DNA of 64,000 nt from Pyrenophora tritici-repentis (lineage: Eukaryota; Ascomycota; Dothideomycetes; Pleosporales; Pleosporaceae), in NCBI RefSeq assembly GCF_003171515.1, contig NC_089397.1:1860001-1924000 (forward strand), read 5' to 3'. The notes under the pieces were generated by a model. The model was not told the DNA's origin. It worked only from the letters and a program-made list of their open reading frames with translations, and made no database searches. The first letter of the stretch is position 1. Every line of letters starts with the position of its first letter. This document shows positions 45,301 through 55,847 of this stretch, one piece after another. The translations under genes and the position numbers were made by a program.

Positions 45301-45470
45301 ACCAAGGTTTCTATATAACTTTCCTAATCGGGACTGAGCCCATCAAGCCGAGCGAGCTGACAGCCCTGTTTCAGCCAATCCGAGCGAGCCGAGCGAGCTG
45401 CTGGCCTCCGCTCAATTGGCTGAGCAAGCCAATTGGCTGAGCTCGCTCAGCTTGCTCATTGACATCTGTG
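42330..45470 (+). mobile_element. hAT DNA transposon, copy 2
   Basis: 3141 bp, plus orientation, flanked by a perfect 8-bp duplication CTGGTAAC (42322-42329, 45471-45478). Ends are CATACTTGTCAACGAG and the reverse complement of CACAGATGTCAATGAGC. Subterminal GAGCGAGC repeats are prominent at 42345-42470 and 45340-45455. It encodes one long transposase frame with a single nonsense codon. Confidence 0.92.
42759..45290 (+). pseudogene. hAT transposase with one in-frame TAG
   Basis: A frame of 844 codons from ATG 42759, broken only by TAG at 43104-43106. The N-terminus is basic and Pro-rich; after the stop comes a BED-like region (SWVYSHGYRI, CHYCYKHK). The catalytic region has SFDGWTTKGGKRGY and LDNAHNNNTTINTLA, then RRLRCGPHTLNLIGQ and VVTRWNSY. 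The C-terminus has the hAT dimerisation signature (SIPGSSCECERLFSELGDL). The TAG follows DGFN, where family members usually have Trp (TGG to TAG). The same TAG occurs in copy 1. Without readthrough the first ORF gives 115 aa; the 699-codon remainder has no ATG at its start. AATTAG at the stop could be a splice acceptor, but the intron would be only 30-36 nt. Confidence 0.85.
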
Positions 45471-45478
45471 CTGGTAAC

Positions 45479-46664
45479 AGGATTGTATTCGATGAAGAAG
45501 AAAGCTATCTGCAGTGCAACGATATCTATATACGTTTGGTTTGTTGTTCACGTAGCTTCTCGAAGCATCTAAAGTGCCGAGGAAGCTCCGAAGGTTCCAC
45601 CGAGGATCACCATAGCATCTGGGCGCTAGCCCGTTACAAAGAGGGAGGTTATATAAGAAGGAAAGGTGATGTTGTTCTTAGCTCTCACACGCAACCATAC
45701 TGCTGAAGAGTAGCTGTTTTTGAATAAAAGAAAAGAGGAAGGAGAAAAGGTGTTTTTTGAGGGTGATTGATTTTCAGCGTCTCACACGCATACATTTCGT
45801 GTCGCCTTGGTCGTTTCAAGAAAGAAGAAAAAAGGGAACCATGAAGCGTACATCATGCGGGTTTGATCGCTCACACGCCCTTATCGCATACTGCTCCGAA
45901 AGTTTTGAAAAGAAGAGAGAAGAGGGAGAGAGAACGCAGTTATTGTATGGTATAATGAAGTTTCTCAAAAGTCCCAGACACCCATGTGAGCTAAGAAACG
46001 AGATTTAAAATAGAGAATAGAAATGAGGGAGAGAAGATGGACATGTGAACAGGTGCTTAGTTTGTGTCTCTCACACGCACCTATAAGAGGCCCAGACAGG
46101 CGTTTTAAGAAAGAAGAGAGTCATCGAGTCATGAGTGTACGTTTTATGGCTTTGATCTCTTACACGCACCCATGAATGGCATACGACGAATTTTTGGAAA
46201 CAAGAGAGAGAGAAGGAGACCATTAAATGATACAACGACGTTTTTCAGAAGCTTCACACGCACAAATTCGATCCCTATACTCATTTTCTTAATAGGGAAG
46301 AAAGAGGGAGAGAAAAAGCGGTCATCTGAACGATATGGATCGGGTTTTTGTCTCTCCATATGACGCTCTGCAAGACGTTTTTTGGAAAATTGTAGGAGTA
46401 TATGGAAGGAGAGAAAATACGGACATACAATCGTGTCCATAGGATTTTTCATTTCTCGCACGCCCTCATAAGGCATCGGTGCGCGCGTTTTCAGGAATCA
46501 GAGAGGGCGAGAGGTTGGAGGCATGAATTTTTAAAACAATCTTTTACACTCCTACGCAGAAATAAGGTAAGGTATAATTTATCTTAAAAGAAATGAAGGG
46601 GAGAGAGGAGGGGGCCATGAATCTCTGCTACTATACTTTTGTCTCCCACGTATAACCCTCTTCC
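45479..46664. repeat. polypurine satellite block 3
   Basis: Units of about 90-120 bp with purine tracts followed by a T-run and a changed box, TCTCACACGCACCCAT on the plus strand (GGGTGCGTGTGAGAGA on the minus strand). No gene. It ends at the solo LTR insertion. Confidence 0.65.
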
Positions 46665-46854
46665 TGTCGAATCGTGAGTATCGGTAGAGACGTCGGCTGC
46701 TTGACACTTCGGCCCGACTTCGGCCCACCTTGCGCAGAGCTTAGGTGTACCTTCGTAGCAGCTATGTTCGTAGAAGATCAATACCAATACCAGTCACCAG
46801 AAGAACCTCGTTGTTGTTATTCACCCGTACGATCGTACAAGGCCTACCAACACT
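46665..46854 (+). mobile_element. solo Copia LTR, mosaic of two families
   Basis: 190 bp, TGTCGAATCG...CTACCAACA, with a perfect CTTCC target duplication (46660-46664, 46855-46859). The first about 110 bp nearly match the LTR of Copia element 1, while the last about 40 bp (TTATTCACCCGTACGATCGTACAAGGC) match the LTR of element 2 and not that of element 1. No internal sequence remains, as expected after LTR-LTR recombination. Confidence 0.88.
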
Positions 46855-48700
46855 TCCAACGTTTTCAGAAAGATATAGAAAGAGTGTTGTGTAAGAGGAA
46901 GAGCTAGAGAAAGAAGGCGATAGGAGTTCTTTATAGCCTATCTTCCGCGCATATCGGGTACATCGTATTCATTTTTAAATATAAGAAGGGACGAAGAAGG
47001 GGGCGTCATATGGCCTCAGTTTGCTTGTTTCCATCTCTCACATTCAACCTTGATATACAATTCTCAGAAAATCATAGAAAGAGTGGTGTGTAGGAAGGAG
47101 GGTCAGGAAAGGTCGATACGCTGGTTTTATGCCCCACCTTACGCATATACGGGTAGGGAGTGTTTTTAAAAAAAGAAGAGAGGGAGACGACGTCATCATG
47201 TAATCTGAGCTTGTTTTTTTTCATCTCTCACACTCAGCCATAAGATACAATTCTTGGAAAATTATAGAACGAGTGGTGTGTAAGAGGGAGAGTCAGGGAA
47301 GTTCGGTAGGCTGGTTCTATGCCCCACCTCACGCATACATCGGAAGCGTGTATTTTTTTTAAAAAAAAGAGAACAGAGAATGTAACGGTTTGGGACTTGC
47401 CAGGACCGACTTGGGTGAGAGTTGGGTACGGCTATCGCTACCACACTTTCTCATCACACACACCTATATAGCTGCAGTTCCTCCATAGCTACACAATGCA
47501 ACGTAGTCCTCCTCCTCTCCTCACACCGCTACAGAGAAGGAGGGAAGGTCGTTATATCATATCTGACTTGCCTTTTAGAGCTCTCACATAAAGCTTCTTG
47601 CGGTTGTTTTTGGAAAATAGTAGAAAGAGTGATGTGTAAGAGAAAGAAAGGAGAAAGGCAGATGGGGTAGTTTTATAGTGAACCTAACACGCGCATACGG
47701 TAAATTATACCACTTTCTAGGTGAAGGAGGGGAAAGAAATGCCGTCATACGTTCTACACGCAGGCGTTTTAGATCTCTCGCATATGAACCTTCTTCACCA
47801 CGTTTAGGAAACTGTGGAAGAAGAACGGTGTAAGAAGGACGGTGTAAGAAGGACGGTGTAAGAAGGACGGTGTAAGAAGGACGGTGTAAGAAGGACGGTG
47901 TAAGAAGGTAGACGGGGTGGCTATACTACAGTCAACCCACGCATAGATAGAGAGGCAATGCATTTTAGAAAAGAGGAGAGGGACGCAGGCACTCCATGGG
48001 CGGCCATTGCGGCAATTTTGTTTCACGGCATGACATGTTGTGTTAGGATTTTCAAGTAAAAGAAGGAGAATTTATTTTTACAGGATAAGGAGAGCGGGAA
48101 CTCTGTGCCTTTTGCAATAGTTTTTGTCTCAAGTCATCGAGCTCCACACAGGCCATTTTAGTAGAGAGAGAGTAGATTTGATAGACGGAGAGCGACAACA
48201 CCTATTGGATTGCTTTCTACTCAACTTTGTCTCACGTCATCACATCTTATGTTCGTCGTTTTTAGGCAAAGGAAGGACAGTGCATTTTGAAAAGACGAGA
48301 AAAGCGGGAACTCCATGCTGGTCTGCTTCGTCGTTTTTCTTGAAGTCATGGAGTTCCATATGGAGATTTTTTATAGGAAGTAAGAAGGGTGGATGTTTGA
48401 AGAAGAGCGCGGAAACATTGTAGGGTCGCTGCTAGTGCGATTTTATCTTACACCGTGGCGTCTTCTGTTCATATTTTTTATGCATAGGACGGTTAATTTT
48501 GAGAATAAAGAAGAAGGGAACAACACCAATTTGTGGGCTGCGTATTTTGGAGAGAAGTAAGGAGGATGAATTCTAAGTAGAAGAGAGCGGGAACATCATG
48601 GGGTGGCGACTTTTCGTCTTTTTCTGGTTACACCTCATGTAATCTGATGTGGAAATTTTCGTGTAAAAGAAAGAGTGGAGAGGAAGAAACGGGCGGAGAC
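46855..48700. repeat. polypurine satellite block 4
   Basis: Continues the array with the box variant CTCTCACACTCAACC / CTCACGCATA and the AGAGTGGTGTGTAAGAGG-type purine segment repeated at about 46880, 47080, 47270 and 47630. Contains the 14-bp repeat at 47823-47906. The second Copia element is inserted at its right end after GAGAC. Confidence 0.6.
47823..47906. repeat. 14-bp tandem repeat, six copies
   Basis: Six head-to-tail copies of GGACGGTGTAAGAA, the first with one substitution (GAACGG...). It is a local expansion inside a satellite unit. Confidence 0.9.
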
Positions 48701-48897
48701 TGTTGGAAGGCCTTGTACGATCGTACGGTGAATAACAGTAGCTAAGGTAATCTTGTGTATTGGTATTCTGGTGTATGATGATTCTACGAATGTGGGGGCT
48801 ACGAAGGTATACATAGCGTTGGGTCCGAGTTGGGCCGAAGTAGGATCGAGGCGGTACATTGGGCCTTATTAGGCGACACACCGTGTGTATGCCGACA
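48701..48897 (-). repeat. 3' LTR of Copia element 2
   Basis: 197 bp; read on the minus strand it runs TGTCGGCATAC...CCTTCCAACA. Same as 54505-54701. Confidence 0.95.
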
Positions 48898-48991
48898 CTG
48901 GCAATCTTTTCTTATTGTAACGACTGATGTAAGGAAAAACGGGTCTTCTAAAAAGGGCACAATGAGAGGGATTCCAAATAGGCATATGTGC

Positions 48992-51900
48992 CTACTCCGT
49001 AGGTCGCTGCACAGATCCCTCTACTCGGATTGACAGCTTGTTGCTTTCGATGAAACGTTCTAACGCGCGATTTGGTGTTGCTTTCGTGAATGCGTCCGCG
49101 GGGTTGTCCTCTCCGTTGATCCAGCGGATCTCAGTGATCTCGCGACGCTCGTATGACTGCCGAAGCGCCATGATGTCGATCATCAGTCGCTTCTCAGCAG
49201 TTGTTCCGAGTTTGACGAGGCATTCATACAAGGAGTATGAATCCGTACACACAATAAGTGGGATCGGTGGTAGACCTAGGCGTCCTGTAATTATCTTGAG
49301 GGTTGTTAGGATAGCGATAGCGATGTCGACACCGCTAACCATGCCGTACGTTTCTGAGGCAAGAACGCTCCGGGTAACGCGTTTGCATTTGGTCGAACTC
49401 CAATGGATTACGTTACCACGAATATCAAACGTGCTGTCTTGTCGACTCGACTCATTCGCAAGGATAAGTAGGTACCCTAGCTGTGAGCTAAGGTCTTGGT
49501 TGTTCGCGAAGGATCCGTCTGTGAACACTACCAGCTTTGCTGTAGCGAGGTCGAGAGGGACGTATCGCAGGCCTCGTTGTATGCTCTCAGATTGCCACTG
49601 CAGCCGGCGGTTAAGCTTCACGTATTCTGTGTCCTTAGGTTGTTGTATTTGCGCAGCCGCGGAAAGATCGAACGATGCTTCAGGTTGGCATATCGACGCA
49701 ATGTACGCGCCACGCGCGCGCTGCTCCATGTACTTCTGTGCTCGGTTTGCTGCCTTCGGATCAATGATTTCGATCTTGGCACCTTGTCCCTTCTGCGTAA
49801 GTAGAATCGTGTCTCCGCGCAACGTTAGAGTACATCCGTTGAACTCGAGTGATACTTCTTTGGACAGTCTCTCCTTGGGCTTAGCTCGAAAATTGGCTTT
49901 CTGGAGCGCAGCGTCTTCTGCACCAGAGAATGCAGGCGTCCCAATCGCGAGAGTATCGTCTGTCTGCAGGCCCACTATTCCAAACGCTTCCCGTCTCCCG
50001 TTCGTGATCAGGAGGCACGGGTCATACGTTGATGTAGCCATGTCGAGCTCCTTGCAGTGGTGTCCTTGGTACGTAGCAAACCAGTGGACTCCTGCTTCCG
50101 CGATTCCATAGAGTGGCTTGATTACGCGAATAATTGTTCCCTTGGGATACTTTGTTATAAGCTCCTTTGGGAGGTGCGCTAAAACCGTGCGGAATAGCTC
50201 TGTTTGTGCCTGTGGGTACGCTTGCGTGATATCTCGTAGTTCCACAACCATGCCCTCATCGAGTAATGCAGGCGCTAGGGCTAGAATCAGGCGCTGGCTG
50301 GCTCGTTGGATGGTTGGCGACTGCGTCAGGATCTCGTGTTTGCCCTCGTCATTGTAACCTTGAACAACGAGGCGTGATTTCTCGTACGGGACCATGGTCT
50401 TGCCTTTGACTTCGCGGACCATGCGCGATTTAAAGATACGATACCCGCCGTGTAGAGTTGGGTCAAACAGCTCAAAACTGAATACTCCACGGCCGACGAG
50501 GTCGTCGATCTCCTTCTGATCGGATGCTTCGAATGGAGCGCCCGGGACGTTAATCACGCCGTCATTGCGTAGCTTGACGGCCAGGGCGTAATCGTCCTCC
50601 TCCTTCTTCGACAGGTACTGCACCTTGGGCTTGTTCTTTGATCCAGGTGGGCGGCCCCGCTTGCGCGGCTGAGCCGCTTGGTTGGCTTCCGCCGGTGGTA
50701 CCGGTAGTGGCGGTTCATCAGCAATCGCTTCGTCTGTGGTCGGAGATCCACCTGTGCCTTGATCTGCGCCGTCTATCGCTGTAGTCAGATCGCGATAGTA
50801 CGGTTTTACGACAGTGGATCGGAACGTCGTTGGGCCGTTGATCATGTCTACAGTAACATCGTGGTCCTTCATATCGATGACTCTATACGGCCCTTGCCAT
50901 CCATTCTTCTCGCGCCATACCATCACCTCACTCTGAAGAGGCAGTGACAGTACCCCGTCTGTAGTAGGCCCATTCCTGGTACCAAGTGCGTTGCTCACCG
51001 CATGTTCCGCTGAGGCCTTCCGCAGCGCCCTCATCGCTTTCTGGATTGCCTCCGCGCGATGGGTTATCGAGGGAGATGGTGGTGAATCCATGGATATCCG
51101 GGGGTATGCACCGAAGACGAGCAGCGTGGGTACGAGCCCGTCTGGGCCTGCGGTGTCGTTGACGGCCTTGACTGCCATCTGCAACACTGCGGCGTCGCTG
51201 GTGCCAGTGTCAAGCTCTGTCCTCAGGATCTCGTACGCGCGTCTGAGCGGTGCGTGGTATCTTTCTACCTTGCCGATAGACCAATGGGTCTCGGTTGGCA
51301 CTTGTTTACATGTGATTCCCATGATCTTCGCCTCTGATCTGAATTCGACTGACGCGAAGTTGGTGCCGGCGTCGTGGGTGACGATATCTGGCGGCCCTTG
51401 GTATGTATCAATCCAGAGCAGGCGGAGTGCTTCCCAGGTGTCTTTCGCGCTCATAGACGGTAGAAATCGCGCGCCGTTGAATGTTGTAGCCGAATCGATC
51501 ACGTGAAGCACTGGTTTCCCACTCAGATACATCACATCTACGAGGATCTCGAAGTTGAATTCCCGATCATCTTTCAGCCTAAACTTGAATCGGCGCGGCG
51601 CTGGATCATGCGCTTGGCAGTGATGGCAGAACGTTTGGATCTCTCGGAGCAGCCGTTCATCCACGTCCTCGTGTCCTGCGCGTTTGAGCAATCGTATCAG
51701 CCGTTCGACGGCTGGATGCCCGAACCTCCGGTGTAAGCGTCGGAGCTCAGTCTCCGTAAGGAATACGCGCGCGCGCTCTGCCTTGCTTAGGTGGAACCAC
51801 GGGTGTCCCCATTTGCGAATCACTGGAAAGGTAGCTTTTCCTTGTACCAGCTGGTCCGTAGTATTGTTGAAGTACACGTGGAGCCGGTCCATGTCTTTCA

Positions 51901-52270
51901 GACAGAGGAGAAACGGGGTGGGTGCGTTCAAGACCTCAAATTTGATCTTTCCAATCTGTGTCGATACATGTGCGGTTCCAATCGAAGTAGTGACGCTTCC
52001 TTTGCCAAATTGCACAGATGCGTTTCCAGCAGTAGACGTATCTAGAGTTACGGTGGGGTCCTCAGTTTGGAGCGCCCAGAACTGCTCCTTTCCGGCTGTC
52101 GATACATTTGAGGCACCAGTGTCAGGAAGAATGCCTTGGTACGTGATTCGCGAGTATCGATCCTCGATAAGGAACTGCGTTGCGGGCGTAATAGGCTCCT
52201 TGCACCTGTAGACGTCTTCTCCAGTCACGTGGTGCAAAAAGGCCTGATCTGTGAGGTACTTAACTGCCAA
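48992..52270 (-). CDS. pol: Pol polyprotein of Copia element 2
   Basis: An open frame of 1092 codons; it extends a little further upstream (to about 52345) without ATG. Protease LPDTGAS at about residue 50, integrase zinc domain (HRRFGHP...CHHC), integrase core (DVMYL, THDAGTNF, KVERYH), basic GRPPGSKNK linker, reverse transcriptase (DITQAYPQA, QTDDTL) and RNase H (TDGSFANN, TDSYSLYE, GEDNPADAFTK). No internal stop. The frame is -1 relative to gag, unlike element 1, where it is +1. Confidence 0.93.
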   Translation of the reverse strand: MAVKYLTDQAFLHHVTGEDVYRCKEPITPATQFLIEDRYSRITYQGILPDTGASNVSTAGKEQFWALQTEDPTVTLDTSTAGNASVQFGKGSVTTSIGTAHVSTQIGKIKFEVLNAPTPFLLCLKDMDRLHVYFNNTTDQLVQGKATFPVIRKWGHPWFHLSKAERARVFLTETELRRLHRRFGHPAVERLIRLLKRAGHEDVDERLLREIQTFCHHCQAHDPAPRRFKFRLKDDREFNFEILVDVMYLSGKPVLHVIDSATTFNGARFLPSMSAKDTWEALRLLWIDTYQGPPDIVTHDAGTNFASVEFRSEAKIMGITCKQVPTETHWSIGKVERYHAPLRRAYEILRTELDTGTSDAAVLQMAVKAVNDTAGPDGLVPTLLVFGAYPRISMDSPPSPSITHRAEAIQKAMRALRKASAEHAVSNALGTRNGPTTDGVLSLPLQSEVMVWREKNGWQGPYRVIDMKDHDVTVDMINGPTTFRSTVVKPYYRDLTTAIDGADQGTGGSPTTDEAIADEPPLPVPPAEANQAAQPRKRGRPPGSKNKPKVQYLSKKEEDDYALAVKLRNDGVINVPGAPFEASDQKEIDDLVGRGVFSFELFDPTLHGGYRIFKSRMVREVKGKTMVPYEKSRLVVQGYNDEGKHEILTQSPTIQRASQRLILALAPALLDEGMVVELRDITQAYPQAQTELFRTVLAHLPKELITKYPKGTIIRVIKPLYGIAEAGVHWFATYQGHHCKELDMATSTYDPCLLITNGRREAFGIVGLQTDDTLAIGTPAFSGAEDAALQKANFRAKPKERLSKEVSLEFNGCTLTLRGDTILLTQKGQGAKIEIIDPKAANRAQKYMEQRARGAYIASICQPEASFDLSAAAQIQQPKDTEYVKLNRRLQWQSESIQRGLRYVPLDLATAKLVVFTDGSFANNQDLSSQLGYLLILANESSRQDSTFDIRGNVIHWSSTKCKRVTRSVLASETYGMVSGVDIAIAILTTLKIITGRLGLPPIPLIVCTDSYSLYECLVKLGTTAEKRLMIDIMALRQSYERREITEIRWINGEDNPADAFTKATPNRALERFIESNKLSIRVEGSVQRPTE

Positions 52271-52302
52271 TCTTTGGTCCTCATCATCTTCGTCTTGCTC
52301 CT

Positions 52303-54141
52303 CTAGGAAGAACTGGTCGACTTCTTCCCCTCGTACGCGACGAGAAATGTGCTAAACTCCATTTGCTCTCCCGTAATCGCGCAGTGTGTGATGTACTGCG
52401 CTTTTGAGCGTTTTCTTTCTTCAAGCGTGTGGTTTGTGGACCAACAGCCTGTCTTGCCGCAGACGTAACATTTCTTGTCGATTTGTGTGTTGACTCCAGA
52501 GCGGTGCTGAAGCCCACCGCGTCCGCGGGTGAATCCGCTGCGTCCACCGCGAGGGTTGTAATTCCCTCGCAATCTTCCAGAGCTGTTGTTGTTGTACCGA
52601 CGATCCAAGTAGTACTGGCTATCCGTATCCGCCTCAGTGAAGTTGACGGAGACGGTCATGGCGAGTGAGTTTTCGATTGACGATCGCAGATCTCCAAACA
52701 GAACCTCGCATTCTAGAGACGGCTTGTAGAGTGCCATCTCGAGCTCCTTCACGCCTCGGCATGCTGTGATTACAGTCGTTCGGAGCGCGTATTCTCCCAT
52801 GTACTGCTGTCCAAGTGCTCTTTGACACAATTGGAGCTTGTCCAGCATGATGTCAAGGACCTCGTGGAGGTTCTTTTCGGGGTTCTCCCTGCGGACTTTG
52901 ACAAACGATGTCGTCGTCCAGTCCGCGTAGTAATGGCCGTGGTTGACGTCTGTGTCGAAGTGGTTCTTGAGCTTTGTGTAGGCAGTCAAGAACGTATCCA
53001 TCCGCTGATCGACGAAGTGGAGGTAATACTCCTCTGCGCGGCCGTCGAGAATCCGTGGAAAGACTGCATGGAACTGCCCTGGCTCGATGTCTGCGTGATA
53101 ACAGATGCTGTAGAAGATCTTCAATTTATCGTCTAGGAGGTCGTACGGCTTTCCCGTATACTTTTTGTCTCGGTCCCACATTTTCACGAAGACATTGATC
53201 GTCTTAGGATCCAGTTTCTCATTGCCAAACTCGATTGGTGGAACTGCCTTGTACGGGTCTGTTTCACCAGAGGGCACAATTGGGGGAACGCTCAGTCCCT
53301 TCGGACGTTGCGGGTATGCTGGTGTATACTCGCGGAATCGGTCGAAGTTGTTGTAGGTGAGGGGAGGTTGCTGACTTTGGACGCGCTGATAGGCTGGCTG
53401 CGGTGCGGATTCAGTTGTCTCTACAGGCTGGCTTCGGATTGGTTGGTTTTGGGCTTTCTCAATCGTTTTTGCTAGCTGGTCCTGAATCTGTTGTTCTTCC
53501 TCAACGGTCTCCTGTCGTCCTTGCACACGGGCGTGGGTCTGGTCTTGATCGCGGGTTTGCCGACTGTCTACGTCTCGGCCTCTTGTCCTTACAGGCGTTT
53601 GGGTTCGGCTCTGGGCCTGGCTTGATAATCTCCTGTCTGTGGACTGTACTGATCCTTCACTGCGTTGTTGCCGTAGTGCCCGCTCTTGCAACATGTGCGC
53701 AGCTGATCGTGTGTCAAACACAGCCGACTGGAATACGTCCTGAGGCCATTCTAGGTACTCCTCCATGCGTAATAACCTAGCTAGAGACTCACTAGGTGCC
53801 ATATTAATACGGCCAGTATACACTCCCTTAAAGCGGAGGATCCGCTTTAGTTCCTTTGTGTATATTGGCTGGGCACGTAGGAACATTGCCTCTGTCCATC
53901 CTTCAAAGTCCTGACGGAACTCCCAAAAGAGTTCTTCATCTGCTGTTGGTCGATCTGTATAGTCCGCAATCGCACGCGCAATGTACGTTGTTGCTGTAGT
54001 AATCCCTACCTCATCGTCTGGAGCTTCAACGTTGTCCTCCCAAATCTCTGGATCGATGTGATGCCATTCTCTTGGTTTTATGTTTGTGGTCCCTAGTAGC
54101 GCCTCTAGTGTGGGTACCACTCTTCTACTACTGCTCGCCAT
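52303..54141 (-). CDS. gag: Gag polyprotein of Copia element 2
   Basis: 612 aa from ATG 54141; the frame is open to 54279, but only TTG occurs there. Arg/Gln-rich middle, capsid-like YTGKPYDLLDDKLKIFY and MLDKLQLCQRALG, RGG-like stretch and a zinc knuckle KKCYVCGKTGCWSTNH with the order C-X2-C-X4-C-X4-H as in element 1. It stops at TAG 52303 shortly after a G4 run (52327-52330 on the minus strand), where a -1 shift leads into Pol. Confidence 0.9.
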   Translation of the reverse strand: MASSSRRVVPTLEALLGTTNIKPREWHHIDPEIWEDNVEAPDDEVGITTATTYIARAIADYTDRPTADEELFWEFRQDFEGWTEAMFLRAQPIYTKELKRILRFKGVYTGRINMAPSESLARLLRMEEYLEWPQDVFQSAVFDTRSAAHMLQERALRQQRSEGSVQSTDRRLSSQAQSRTQTPVRTRGRDVDSRQTRDQDQTHARVQGRQETVEEEQQIQDQLAKTIEKAQNQPIRSQPVETTESAPQPAYQRVQSQQPPLTYNNFDRFREYTPAYPQRPKGLSVPPIVPSGETDPYKAVPPIEFGNEKLDPKTINVFVKMWDRDKKYTGKPYDLLDDKLKIFYSICYHADIEPGQFHAVFPRILDGRAEEYYLHFVDQRMDTFLTAYTKLKNHFDTDVNHGHYYADWTTTSFVKVRRENPEKNLHEVLDIMLDKLQLCQRALGQQYMGEYALRTTVITACRGVKELEMALYKPSLECEVLFGDLRSSIENSLAMTVSVNFTEADTDSQYYLDRRYNNNSSGRLRGNYNPRGGRSGFTRGRGGLQHRSGVNTQIDKKCYVCGKTGCWSTNHTLEERKRSKAQYITHCAITGEQMEFSTFLVAYEGKKSTSSS

Positions 54142-54489
54142 TCCTACTGCCGGTGTCCTGGCTACCGGTGCTCTTTCCGATGATGTTCTCTCTCCTGCTA
54201 TTGTGTTCTTGTTGACGCTTGTTGCGCTAGCTGCGTTCGCTAGAGATGCGTCGGTGGTCGTGGGTTGTACACGGGTCAAATCTCAACCGGTCGGTTGGCG
54301 CGTGTATAGACGGCGTCTTGGAACGCTTCTGATACGGCTGTAACGGTCGGTCGCTAGCCACGAACGACGCCTGATATAGCTAACAGTGAGCTTAGCATAG
54401 ATAACTCCGCCTTGCTGATATAGGCAATCTAGGGAACGCGCGGGGTAAAGAATCTATCTCTTCTTAACCTAACTGTCTGTGACTGCCGT

Positions 54490-54504
54490 GCAATCACTGA
54501 TCAG
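54490..54504 (-). promoter_or_regulatory. presumed primer-binding site, Copia element 2
   Basis: On the minus strand CTGATCAGTGATTGC directly follows the 5' LTR, the same 15 bases as in element 1. No TGG start, so not the usual tRNA 3'-end match. Confidence 0.55.
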
Positions 54505-54701
54505 TGTTGGAAGGCCTTGTACGATCGTACGGTGAATAACAGTAGCTAAGGTAATCTTGTGTATTGGTATTCTGGTGTATGATGATTCTACGAATGTGGG
54601 GGCTACGAAGGTATACATAGCGTTGGGTCCGAGTTGGGCCGAAGTAGGATCGAGGCGGTACATTGGGCCTTATTAGGCGACACACCGTGTGTATGCCGAC
54701 A
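54505..54701 (-). repeat. 5' LTR of Copia element 2
   Basis: 197 bp, identical by eye to 48701-48897, with the GAGAC duplication outside. Confidence 0.95.
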
Positions 54702-55760
54702 GAGACTGTATTTTTCTGAGCCTACCTTCTTTTTCCGACTCATTTCGAGTTAAGTATGTGAGTTTTGGAAAAAGCGGACATAGATAAATTTCTAAATGAT
54801 TGAAAAAGAGGAGGCACCATCAAACTGTTACTCGACTATGCTTCAAGCCATGACGGAATTCCTGAAGGTCTTTTGTGAGAAGCGGATGAAAATAAGTTCT
54901 AATTGAGAAAAAGCAAGAGTGGACAATTCATAGGTTCGTCGGTATGCATGTTAAGTTTCTCCCATGACATGATGATTTGTAGGATTTCGTGGAAACCCAG
55001 GGGCGATGATTTTAGAAGGGGAAGAGGAGACTCCATAAATGGAATAAAGTACCAATTTGTATTTTTCACATAGCACGATCTGCCGGGTTTTTGGCATATA
55101 TTGAGAGAAGAGGAGTTTCGAGGGGGAAAGTGGACTCTATGAGCTGCCAAGCATAGTTTGTGAATTTCCCGTCATGAGATCGATAATTGCGCTCTTTTGG
55201 TAGGAGGTATAGCAGTCAATCTTGAAAGAATAGGAAATGGAGAAGACACCATTTATAGTTGAATCTCGAATGTGGTTTTGGTACACCATGCAACAAACTG
55301 TGGATTTTTGGTAGAATTCAGAAAGAGTGGTGAACAGTTAAGAAAGAAGGAGAAAGAAGTAGGTAGAGTGGTTCTATGTGAATCACACCTATGCGGTAAG
55401 ACTGATAAGCTTTTACAAGAAGGAAGGCGCAGAAACTCCATGGTGACAGCGGTAGTGGCGTTTCTTCTCACATCGCTTGCGCCTGGTATTATTTTGGTAT
55501 AAAGTGGGAAGACCGAAGAAGTATAAGTAGAATAAAGGGAGAAAGAAGGTAAGGAGGATGGTCTTATAGTACAGGTACGCTCATATTTTTTTTCATAGTA
55601 GTATCACAGAAGGGGAGAGAGTGCGCACTGCATGCGACGAAACTTCTGTATTTGCGTTGGTCACATCAGTTCTTGATGGTTCAATTTTGGAAAAGAAATT
55701 GATGTGATGGAATAAAAGAGTAATTGTAAGACGGCGGATGACGCGCTTTTATACTCGGAA

Positions 55761-55776
55761 GGGGGGGGGGGGGGGG
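55761..55776. repeat. G16 homopolymer
   Basis: Sixteen consecutive G on the plus strand inside a satellite unit. Its length may be an assembly estimate. Confidence 0.7.
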
Positions 55777-55847
55777 AGCAGGGAACAGCCACATGTACTT
55801 TTTTGAATGGCTTTTTGATCAGATCCTCGAATCATGGGGTTAGATAT

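Larger units (their letters stand above)
48701..54701 (-). mobile_element. full-length Ty1/Copia retrotransposon (element 2)
   Basis: 6001 bp on the minus strand, with 197-bp LTRs that I found identical and a perfect GAGAC duplication (48696-48700, 54702-54706). Same gene order as element 1 and clearly the same lineage, but diverged in gag and LTR. It is inserted in satellite DNA. Young by LTR identity. Confidence 0.95.
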
